A stretch of DNA of 15,723 bases from Bdellovibrionales bacterium (lineage in GTDB: Bacteria > Bdellovibrionota > Bdellovibrionia > Bdellovibrionales > UBA1609): contig JAGRAK010000003.1 in assembly GCA_020434645.1 (NCBI GenBank), positions 1 through 15,723 on the forward strand, read 5' to 3'. Below, in pieces: positions 7,320-12,517 of this stretch. The position numbers and the translations under genes are program-made. Under the pieces are notes generated by a model. That model did not search any database. It was not told where the DNA came from and saw nothing but the letters and a program-made list of their open reading frames with translations. Position 1 is the stretch's first letter; every line of letters starts with the position of its first letter.

Positions 7320-7639
7320 TCGCTCTCTCCCGTTTCGGCTTTTTTGAGCACTGTGTAGTTCTCAGCTTTTTCTGCAAATTTTCTAGCACGCGTGAAATTA
7401 TCTCGAGCCTCTTTATAACGTCGATCTTCAAAATCCACTAGAGCTTGACGATAATAGTCTTCGGCTTGATTCAAGTAACCCGGAGCAAATTTAGATGCTC
7501 GTGCTGCGCGCGCCGCCTCTAGCGAAGTATATGCCAAAGTATAGTCTTCAAGCGGAGCTGGGCCGACACAAGCCCCCAGCGTTAAATTAAAAAGGCCGAT
7601 TATCATAAGGATAATCAGCCTCTTATCGAATCTATGCAT
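7316..7639 (-). CDS. Small DUF4398-type lipoprotein
   Basis: The first 24 residues are a signal peptide ending in lipobox LGAC (Cys24). The rest (about 83 residues) is a helical pair rich in Ala, Arg, Tyr and Glu, with ARAARASKFAPGYLNQAEDY and RRYKEARDNFTRARKFAEKA. This matches the DUF4398 pattern, a small domain often beside OmpA/Pal-type proteins. It lies 13 nt after pal and overlaps ybgF by four bases, so it is probably part of the same periplasmic complex. The function is not established. Confidence 0.8.
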   Translation of the reverse strand: MHRFDKRLIILMIIGLFNLTLGACVGPAPLEDYTLAYTSLEAARAARASKFAPGYLNQAEDYYRQALVDFEDRRYKEARDNFTRARKFAEKAENYTVLKKAETGESE

Positions 7640-7652
7640 TAGACACCATTAA

Positions 7653-8150
7653 TTAGTTACTAAGCGGAACAAAATTCGCTCGACGGTTTCGTGCGTATAC
7701 AGCTTCAGTATCGCCAATTTCAAGTGGCTTCTCTTTACCGTAACTGATTATCGTCATACGTTTTGGACTCACTCCAAGACTTGCTAAATAATCTTTAACT
7801 GATTTTGCACGACGTTCACCAAGTGCCAAATTGTACTCAACTGAACCGCGGCTGTCGCAATGTCCTTCAATTTGAATAGTCACCGAGCTATTTGTTTTGA
7901 TCCAATCGGCGTTAGCTTTCAATTTAGCGCGTGCTTCACCGTTTAAAACTGCAGAGTCATAGTCAAAGTTAATTGTATTCAAACCCGCAATTGTTCCGCT
8001 ATCGCTTCCGGCAGCGTTAAAATTCATAGACTCTTGAGAGATACCGGCAGCATCGCTACCTGCAGATGGGTCTTCTTTCACTTTTTTTGAACAAGATACT
8101 GTAAAAACGAGGGCTACACCCAAAAGACCGGTAAATAATTTATTAAACAT
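7653..8150 (-). CDS. pal: Peptidoglycan-associated lipoprotein Pal
   Basis: Pal anchors the outer membrane to peptidoglycan and is mobilised by Tol proteins at division. The signal peptide ends at Cys20 (TVSC) with Ser at +2, consistent with outer-membrane sorting. A Ser/Gly/Ala-rich linker runs to about residue 57. The OmpA-like domain follows (INFDYDSAVL, then EGHCDSRGSVEYNLALGERRA), including the Asp and Arg residues that bind diaminopimelate. Length 165 is normal. AAGGAG lies about 8 nt before the ATG. It is the first gene of the operon ending with smpB, and diverges from ssb. Confidence 0.95.
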   Translation of the reverse strand: MFNKLFTGLLGVALVFTVSCSKKVKEDPSAGSDAAGISQESMNFNAAGSDSGTIAGLNTINFDYDSAVLNGEARAKLKANADWIKTNSSVTIQIEGHCDSRGSVEYNLALGERRAKSVKDYLASLGVSPKRMTIISYGKEKPLEIGDTEAVYARNRRANFVPLSN

Positions 8151-8184
8151 GAATGACTCCTTCTAAGCTGACAAGTTGTTTAGC

Positions 8185-8212
8185 AGTTTAGAAAATTCAC
8201 AGCGAAAGTCAA
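8185..8212 (-). promoter_or_regulatory. Candidate sigma-70-type promoter for the pal operon
   Basis: On the minus strand TTGACT (complement of 8207-8212) is followed after 16 bp by TAAACT (complement of 8185-8190). This puts the transcription start near 8178, giving a leader of about 28 nt that contains the AAGGAG ribosome site. Five of six -35 bases and four of six -10 bases match the consensus. Confidence 0.45.
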
Positions 8213-8213
8213 A

Positions 8214-8228
8214 CGAATCCGGGATTCG
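8214..8228. promoter_or_regulatory. 7-bp-arm palindrome next to the pal -35 box
   Basis: CGAATCC (8214-8220), one base (8221), then GGATTCG (8222-8228), a perfect inverted repeat. It starts directly behind the predicted pal -35 box and lies about 100 bp before ssb, so it could be a shared operator. It also resembles a tRNA T-loop, but no tRNA folds here. Confidence 0.35.
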
Positions 8229-8276
8229 AACACATTCTCATCGTTTATATCCACGTCATGCATCATTCAGTTGGCA

Positions 8277-8288
8277 TGCAATATTGCA
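8277..8288. promoter_or_regulatory. 12-bp perfect palindrome upstream of ssb
   Basis: TGCAATATTGCA reads the same on both strands and ends 38 bp before the ssb ATG. TTGGCA at 8271-8276, which resembles a -35 box, is directly adjacent, but no good -10 was found at the right spacing. An operator is possible; an AT-rich 12-mer can also occur by chance. Confidence 0.25.
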
Positions 8289-8326
8289 ATAACTCTTCAA
8301 CTCAACCACTTGCTAAGGAGGAAATT

Positions 8327-8683
8327 ATGCAAGACTTAAACAGAATCTTTATTATGGGTCGACTCGGTAATGATCCAAAGATGTACACAACAAAGAGTGG
8401 ACATCCCTTTGCCGGGCTCAGCGTGGCGACACATCGCCCGTCGGCACCAGATGAGGGCGGCGAGACAAAAGAAACCACTGACTGGCACTTTATTCGCGTG
8501 TGGGGCAAACAAGCTCAAAATTGCGCCAAGTATTTGAATAAAGGCCAAGGAGTCATGGTCGAAGGCTACCTGACCCAATACGTCCAAACCAAAGAGGACG
8601 GAGAGGGCGAGAGAAAAACAGGAATTAATGCCATCCGAGTCAACTTTTTGCCCCGCGCAAGCGCCCAACAGGAGCCAAATTAG
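8327..8683 (+). CDS. ssb: Short single-stranded DNA-binding protein (118 aa)
   Basis: The OB-fold is clear: LNRIFIMGRLGNDPKMYTT at the start, then FAGLSVATHR, TDWHFIRVWGKQAQNCAKYL, KGQGVMVEGYL and a last strand INAIRVNFLP. Strong AAGGAGG 7 nt before ATG 8327 fixes the start; an in-frame reading from 8258 would add 23 residues with no SSB similarity. The protein ends about 12 residues after the OB-fold (ASAQQEPN). It therefore lacks the long linker and the acidic DDDIPF-type tail through which housekeeping SSB recruits partners. It is likely a paralog or a specialised SSB, with a standard-length copy elsewhere. A strong terminator follows. Confidence 0.92.
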   Translation: MQDLNRIFIMGRLGNDPKMYTTKSGHPFAGLSVATHRPSAPDEGGETKETTDWHFIRVWGKQAQNCAKYLNKGQGVMVEGYLTQYVQTKEDGEGERKTGINAIRVNFLPRASAQQEPN

Positions 8684-8701
8684 AGCTCTCGCTTGACTTT
8701 T

Positions 8702-8752
8702 GGGCGGCCGCATTCAAACATTAATTGTGCTGCGCGGCGGCCGCCTGTTTTT
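8702..8752 (+). terminator. GC-rich intrinsic terminator after ssb, with two NotI-type palindromes
   Basis: GGGCGGCCGC (8702-8711) pairs with GCGGCCGCC plus a wobble T (8737-8746), a 9-bp GC stem with one G-U pair and a 25-nt loop. Five T residues follow at 8748-8752. The position right after the ssb stop fits a Rho-independent terminator. Each arm contains the 8-bp palindrome GCGGCCGC (8704-8711 and 8737-8744). Confidence 0.75.
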
Positions 8753-8775
8753 ATGACCACTATTATGGAGGGGCT

Positions 8776-9270
8776 ATGAATAACCTCGACTGGATTAAGG
8801 AACTTGTTCTCACTGAACAACAGATGGAAGAGTCTGGTGTTGTCAATTTATCTTCGGTCAATCCCGAAGCACATCTCGAGGAGCAAACTCTCGAGTTCAT
8901 GCGCGATATTAAAGCCGGCTTTATTGAAGCTTCTGCTACTTTCAATCAATATAAGGGCTCCGCTCTCGGCACATTGAAAATTTATGGTATTTCAAACACC
9001 AAAGCCGACTTTATGCTTTTTCGCAATGGTTACAAACTTATTTTCTCAATGAAGCGCCCTGGAGAAATTGAAATTTATAATAGCCTTATGTCATCTCACT
9101 TTTTAGGTGCTTCGGCTGAACAAGAAGTGAAACCCACTGATAAAGATAGCATTCGCGCCAGCTGGGGTGCCTACGGCGAACTTCAATGGCAGAATCGCAA
9201 TCTTCCGGTAAAAATAGACTTCTTGATTCGCCACTATCTCACTCGCTTTGTTCGCGAATCGACGAAGTAA
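8776..9270 (+). CDS. Unrecognised 164-aa protein
   Basis: Starts at ATG 8776 with GGAGGGG just upstream; the in-frame TTG at 8725 lies inside the terminator loop and is rejected. There is no signal peptide or membrane helix. The first 60 residues are acidic and probably helical. The middle (LGTLKIYGISNTKADFMLFRNGYKLIFSMK, shown only in part here: TLKIYGIS, YKLIFSMK) looks beta-rich, and the C-terminus (VKIDFLIRHYLTRFVRES) is probably helical. I do not recognise the family. It is directly followed by the secreted 280-aa protein with no gap, so the pair is likely co-transcribed and coupled. Confidence 0.85.
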   Translation: MNNLDWIKELVLTEQQMEESGVVNLSSVNPEAHLEEQTLEFMRDIKAGFIEASATFNQYKGSALGTLKIYGISNTKADFMLFRNGYKLIFSMKRPGEIEIYNSLMSSHFLGASAEQEVKPTDKDSIRASWGAYGELQWQNRNLPVKIDFLIRHYLTRFVRESTK

Positions 9271-10113
9271 ATGCGTCACATTCTTATTATTGCGTGCAGC
9301 ATAGTCTTGTTGTCTTACTCTCCCGCAAGAGCGGCCAGCACCACTTTGTCAGATCTAAATAGAAAGTGTGAGTCGTTAGCAGCAGAATACACCCCCTACT
9401 TGCTAGATAAATCGAAAGGCACAAAGTCAAAGTCACTCAAGAAAAGTGAACTCAACTATAATAGTTCTATGTTTCTGGCTGCTAAATTAAATGTGGTGTC
9501 AGAAAAAATGGCCCGATTACCCGTTACCGCCCCTGCGGAGTTTTTTAGCGAAGCCGATAGTTTACTTGATAAAGCTCGAACGTGGAGTGACATTGAGTCT
9601 CATATCGTATTCATGACGAATAACTGCATCACGACAGCAAATAAAATATTACTCACTTATATACGAACTTTAAAAAATTCTAAGCTAGATAAACTCGCTA
9701 GCAAGCGCGGTTATGCGCTGATAGTTGAAAAATTAAAGAGCTATACCGGGTACACACTTTTAGATTCACTCCTTTCTATTAATATGCTGAAAACTATTTG
9801 CGACGCCGGCGGCGGTCAGTTTGTCAGCATCAATTGCCTAGGTGTCGAAAAACTAAAATCCGAGAGCAAATCAATGATGACCGAATGGGGCGATAAATAC
9901 TCAGAACCAAAACTATCATGGCTTGGTCGACTGCTCTATATGTGGGACAAAAACATTCGAAGAATCAAAGACCCTTTTCAAGACATTAACGCTGCAACTC
10001 GCTACTACGACTTTTCACATTACAAACAGGGCATGATTGATGAACTCAAAATGACTCGCAAGCTTCAGGCTCAATATTCTGAGCTGTGGAAGACGAGTCC
10101 CAATAAAAACTGA
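9271..10113 (+). CDS. Unrecognised secreted protein (280 aa)
   Basis: The N-terminus MRHILIIACSIVLLSYSPARA is a clear Sec signal peptide with an Ala-X-Ala type cleavage site near residue 21-22. The mature protein is helical and Lys/Leu/Ser-rich, and contains four cysteines that could form two disulfides in the periplasm. No enzyme motif is recognised. Its ATG follows directly after the TAA of the 164-aa gene (TAAATG), so translation is probably coupled. After the stop comes a region of about 160 bp with accessory character. The function is unknown; co-action with the preceding protein is an inference from the pairing. Confidence 0.85.
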   Translation: MRHILIIACSIVLLSYSPARAASTTLSDLNRKCESLAAEYTPYLLDKSKGTKSKSLKKSELNYNSSMFLAAKLNVVSEKMARLPVTAPAEFFSEADSLLDKARTWSDIESHIVFMTNNCITTANKILLTYIRTLKNSKLDKLASKRGYALIVEKLKSYTGYTLLDSLLSINMLKTICDAGGGQFVSINCLGVEKLKSESKSMMTEWGDKYSEPKLSWLGRLLYMWDKNIRRIKDPFQDINAATRYYDFSHYKQGMIDELKMTRKLQAQYSELWKTSPNKN

Positions 10114-10121
10114 GTTTTCTC

Positions 10122-10239
10122 ATGACAGAAAATAAAGCTTTAAAAGAATTTGATTCTTTATTAGAAAAATGCACGACATGAGAATGCCCAAAACAATAAA
10201 GCCGGCGCCAAAGAACGCGAATGGCGATTTATGTGTTGA
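10122..10239 (+). pseudogene. Possible frameshifted small gene (about 38 codons) upstream of fic
   Basis: ATG 10122 opens MTENKALKEFDSLLE and then stops at TGA 10179. If one A of the A5 run at 10165-10169 is skipped, the frame continues as NARHENAQNNKAGAKEREWRFMC to TGA 10237. The joined 38-residue peptide has protein-like composition. It could be a decayed gene, a sequencing error in the homopolymer, a slippage site, or chance. No good ribosome site is visible. The 8-bp repeats TTCTCATG (10117-10124) and CATGAGAA (10177-10184) and the inner hairpin AAAGAAT/ATTCTTT (10143-10159) overlie its first half. Confidence 0.3.
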
Positions 10240-10263
10240 TCACTGATAGTATCAAATGATACT
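10236..10263 (+). promoter_or_regulatory. Candidate fic promoter under the palindrome
   Basis: TTGATC (10236-10241) and GATACT (10258-10263) are 16 bp apart and each match four of six consensus bases. The predicted start of transcription, about 10270, is at the fic ATG (10272), so the message might be leaderless; no Shine-Dalgarno sequence is present. A weak call on sequence alone, helped by its overlap with the palindrome. Confidence 0.35.
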
Positions 10264-10267
10264 ATCA
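10244..10267. promoter_or_regulatory. Perfect 11-bp-arm palindromic operator before fic
   Basis: TGATAGTATCA (10244-10254) and its exact reverse complement TGATACTATCA (10257-10267) are separated by AA. The right arm ends 4 nt before the fic ATG. The length, symmetry and place fit an operator for a dimeric repressor. The encoded Fic protein has a C-terminal winged-helix-like segment, so self-repression is an attractive inference. Confidence 0.65.
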
Positions 10268-10271
10268 TGAT

Positions 10272-11258
10272 ATGAAACCTCCATACTCCATTTCGCCGAA
10301 AATGCTACTTCTGTGCACTGAAATTAGTCGTCTTGTTGGACAGTGCGAGGGTCTTGAATTACTCAAACCGCAGCCAAAACTCAGAAAATCAAACCGAATT
10401 AAAACCATTCAAGGAAGCTTGGCAATTGAAGGCAACACACTTCGATTGGACCAAATCACGGCACTTCTTGATGGAAAGCGCGTCATCGGCAATAAACGAG
10501 AGGTCTTGGAGGCGAAAAACGCAGTGACCGCCTATGACATGATAGCGAAGTACAAACCACTTTCACTTGATTCGTTCCTTAGTGCCCACAAGATATTAAT
10601 GAAAGATTTAGTCGAAGATGCCGGTAGATTAAGAACGACAAACGTGGGAGTCATACAGGGATCAAAGGTCGCCCATGCAGCCCCTCCGCACAAAATTGTT
10701 GCAGAATTGATGGACAAGCTCTTTCATTTTTTAAAAAACGAAAAAAACACTCACCCCTTGATTTTGTCGGCCATACTTCATTACGAGATTGAGTTTATTC
10801 ACCCATTTACCGACGGCAATGGCCGAATGGGTCGGTTATGGCAAACAGTTCTCCTAAGTCATTTTCATCCCATATTTGAATTCACACCCGTTGAGTCGGT
10901 AGTCAAAAACCGCCAGGCTGAATATTACAAGGCCTTGGGGACATCCGATAAAACTGGATCGACAAATACGTTCATCGAATTTTCCCTCAAAACAATTCAT
11001 GATGCCTTGGTCTCATTGGTTCATGAAGCCAGGCCAAAACCACTTTCAACATCTGATCGACTCGTGATTGCCCGAGAGAAGTTTCACACCGCCGAATTTA
11101 CAAGAAAAGACTACCTACAGGTTTTTAAAGCAATTGCAACTGCCACTGCCAGCCGTGATCTCGCATTTGGAGTAAAGCATAAACTTCTAAAAAAAGATGG
11201 GCAAAAGAGACTTACAAAATATCGATTTATTTTAGCTAAAAAGATGAAAACTTATTGA
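10272..11258 (+). CDS. Fic-domain protein, class II type, with C-terminal winged-helix-like segment
   Basis: Fic enzymes usually transfer AMP from ATP to a hydroxyl of a target protein. The active-site motif HPFTDGNGRMGR is at residues 177-188, with catalytic His177, Asp181 and Arg185/Arg188 intact. SLAIEGN at 49-55 matches the inhibitory helix (S/T)xxxE(G/N), where Glu53 should block the ATP gamma-phosphate, as in class II enzymes that carry the inhibitor N-terminally. The N-terminal region (FicN-like, about 35-110) and the 328-aa length are usual for stand-alone Fic proteins. Residues about 262-322 look like a winged helix. The gene has its own palindrome-covered promoter and converges on the 83-aa gene. 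It may be a toxin-like or regulatory AMPylator; the target is unknown. It is probably the most recently acquired gene here, judged by context only. Confidence 0.93.
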   Translation: MKPPYSISPKMLLLCTEISRLVGQCEGLELLKPQPKLRKSNRIKTIQGSLAIEGNTLRLDQITALLDGKRVIGNKREVLEAKNAVTAYDMIAKYKPLSLDSFLSAHKILMKDLVEDAGRLRTTNVGVIQGSKVAHAAPPHKIVAELMDKLFHFLKNEKNTHPLILSAILHYEIEFIHPFTDGNGRMGRLWQTVLLSHFHPIFEFTPVESVVKNRQAEYYKALGTSDKTGSTNTFIEFSLKTIHDALVSLVHEARPKPLSTSDRLVIAREKFHTAEFTRKDYLQVFKAIATATASRDLAFGVKHKLLKKDGQKRLTKYRFILAKKMKTY

Positions 11259-11303
11259 ACTTGAGTGCCAAACTCCATTTGACTTAATAAATGCGAACTT
11301 AAT

Positions 11304-11555
11304 TTAAACCGACACATCAATACGTGTAGCGGCGCGTTTGGTGTCACCAGGCTGTACGATTTGCACAGAGAGTGGTGCAAGAGACATGACGCGAACTAGG
11401 ATTTTTTCTTCGGGTTTGAGCGAACATAAACTCTCATTGCGCACACGAACTAAGTCGCCTTGAAAGCTGACAATAAATTCAGATGCGCTGATATGCTCAA
11501 CAACTTGCGCCCAGATTTGATCACCTACGCGCAATTTGTAAATCGTGTTTTTCAT
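11304..11555 (-). CDS. Small beta-rich protein (83 aa), FliK-like pattern
   Basis: No signal peptide or membrane helix. The sequence alternates hydrophobic residues as in small beta barrels: YKLRVGDQIWAQVVEHISA, EFIVSFQGDLVRVRNES, and ILVRVMSLAPLSVQIV. The G-x-x-x-A-x-V ... G-x-x-x-x-x-V pattern resembles the short domain near the ends of flagellar hook-length (FliK-like) proteins, but the match is from memory and weak. It starts 4 nt after the membrane coiled-coil gene, so both are likely made together. The C-terminus (DTKRAATRIDVSV) is basic. Confidence 0.75.
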   Translation of the reverse strand: MKNTIYKLRVGDQIWAQVVEHISASEFIVSFQGDLVRVRNESLCSLKPEEKILVRVMSLAPLSVQIVQPGDTKRAATRIDVSV

Positions 11556-11559
11556 TTAA

Positions 11560-12471
11560 TTAATCTTCAATTGTTCTCGGCAGCTTATTGCGGTCGACGT
11601 GTATACGCGGAAAGTTTACTTTGCGTACCGCATTTTTAAGTGCATCTTGGGTCATGCTCACCGCTGACTGTGTCGCGGCCATTGCCGATTGCGTTGCAGC
11701 CACTGCCGTCTGAGTCGCAGCCATAGCGGTTTGAGTGGCTCTTTGTTTAGCTTGAATCGCCGACTGTTTAATAGCCTCAGCCTTTTCATCAATTTGGCGA
11801 GCTCGCTCTTCAGCTTGTCTCTCGACCTCTTCTGCCTCACGAACAGACTCTTTAAATTCATTTTCGATTTTATGAAGGGCTGTCAAATCAGGTCGCGTGG
11901 AGTGAAAAACACGGTCGACCATTTTCGCTTCCATTTCGCTTTTCTTTTGCGGCTTCACTTTTGCCCACTCCGGCAGCAAGTCAGGGCTAAACGTCAACTC
12001 ATCACGATTCACTTTTGATATAAATTCGATTTCGTTTTGTGGTAAATCAATTTCGGCCGCTATTTCTTCAACTGTCATACCTTCATTGGCCATTTTGGCA
12101 GCCAGTACATACTTCGACTGTTGATTGCGTTCGATAATTTCTTCATGGGGGATTTTATCTTGAAATATTTCGGCTACATTTAAACTTTTTTGCATTGAGT
12201 GTTCAATTCGCTGCATGGTCTCTTCGGCTTGAAGCATTTTGGATTGCAACATTTTCGCGCGCTCATCGAGAATTTGCGTGAGTTGCTTCACCTGAGATTC
12301 GGTGCGATCTGATAAATCTTCTAATACAGAAATTTTACTTTGCAAAAGTTGAAGACCGCGACTTAAACGCGGATCTTCTTTTGCAGGCCGAAATTGCCGT
12401 ATCCAAAGGATGGCAACAGATAAACCAAGAACTATATTGAATACAAAAAGTATAAGCCCCATTAACGTCAT
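11560..12471 (-). CDS. Membrane-anchored coiled-coil protein with DUF2802-like segment and ATQ heptad tail
   Basis: Residues 4-24 are one membrane helix (MGLILFVFNIVLGLSVAILWI) with a cytoplasmic basic flank. Residues about 37-105 are a coiled coil. Residues 119-155 (SKYVLAAKMANEGMTVEEIAAEIDLPQ...) match the helix-turn-helix-like segment of DUF2802/DUF6115 proteins, which are often near flagellar or chemotaxis genes. Residues about 200-242 are a second, very charged coiled coil. Residues 245-279 contain five heptads of the form ATQ-S/T-A-M/V-A. The start may be ATG 12471 or ATG 12462 (residue 4). The ribosome site is weak (AAAG), and the start lies inside a hairpin shared with the end of aspC. 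Function unknown; a filament- or scaffold-like role at the inner membrane is inferred. Confidence 0.82.
   Translation of the reverse strand: MTLMGLILFVFNIVLGLSVAILWIRQFRPAKEDPRLSRGLQLLQSKISVLEDLSDRTESQVKQLTQILDERAKMLQSKMLQAEETMQRIEHSMQKSLNVAEIFQDKIPHEEIIERNQQSKYVLAAKMANEGMTVEEIAAEIDLPQNEIEFISKVNRDELTFSPDLLPEWAKVKPQKKSEMEAKMVDRVFHSTRPDLTALHKIENEFKESVREAEEVERQAEERARQIDEKAEAIKQSAIQAKQRATQTAMAATQTAVAATQSAMAATQSAVSMTQDALKNAVRKVNFPRIHVDRNKLPRTIED
11635..11739 (-). repeat. 21-bp tandem coding repeat (five ATQxAxA heptads)
   Basis: Five consecutive 7-residue units, ATQTAMA, ATQTAVA, ATQSAMA, ATQSAVS and MTQDALK, occupy residues 245-279. On DNA level the units are 21 bp and clearly related, for example starts at 11666, 11687 and 11708. 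A heptad with Ala and Met/Val at alternate positions makes a two-faced helix, similar in style to apolipoprotein- or LEA-like helices. Confidence 0.7.
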
Positions 12472-12517
12472 ACTTTATATTGTACGGCGCGGCGAAGCTG
12501 ACGACAATATGACGTTA
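12463..12517 (-). promoter_or_regulatory. Hairpin spanning the aspC stop and next gene's start
   Basis: TAACGTCATA on the minus strand (12517-12508), beginning with the aspC stop codon, is the exact reverse complement of TATGACGTTA (12472-12463), which contains the next gene's ATG. Inside lies a second pair, ATATTGT (12510-12504) with ACAATAT (12483-12477), sharing three bases. The AAAG ribosome-site candidate sits in the bulge between them. There is no T tract, so it is not a standard terminator; control of translation or a processing site is likely. Confidence 0.6.

Noticed and set aside
8214..8240. tRNA-like T-loop (TTCGAATC on the minus strand)
   Set aside because: The flanking bases do not form the T stem, and no anticodon arm, D arm or acceptor stem is found around it; better explained as a simple palindrome.
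8725..8775. Upstream TTG start for the 164-aa gene
   Set aside because: It lies in the loop and arm of the ssb terminator, and the ATG at 8776 has a strong ribosome site.
10184..10246. Separate 20-codon reading frame starting at ATG 10184
   Set aside because: It has no ribosome site and no recognisable sequence; the frame joined at the A5 run explains more of the same DNA.
11259..11303. Terminator between the convergent fic and 83-aa genes
   Set aside because: Only 4-bp stems (GAGT/ACTC) and no T tract could be found; nothing convincing.
11689..12018. Plus-strand frame rich in Ser, Leu and Arg
   Set aside because: It is the antisense shadow of the coiled-coil gene; the repeat makes it stay open by chance.
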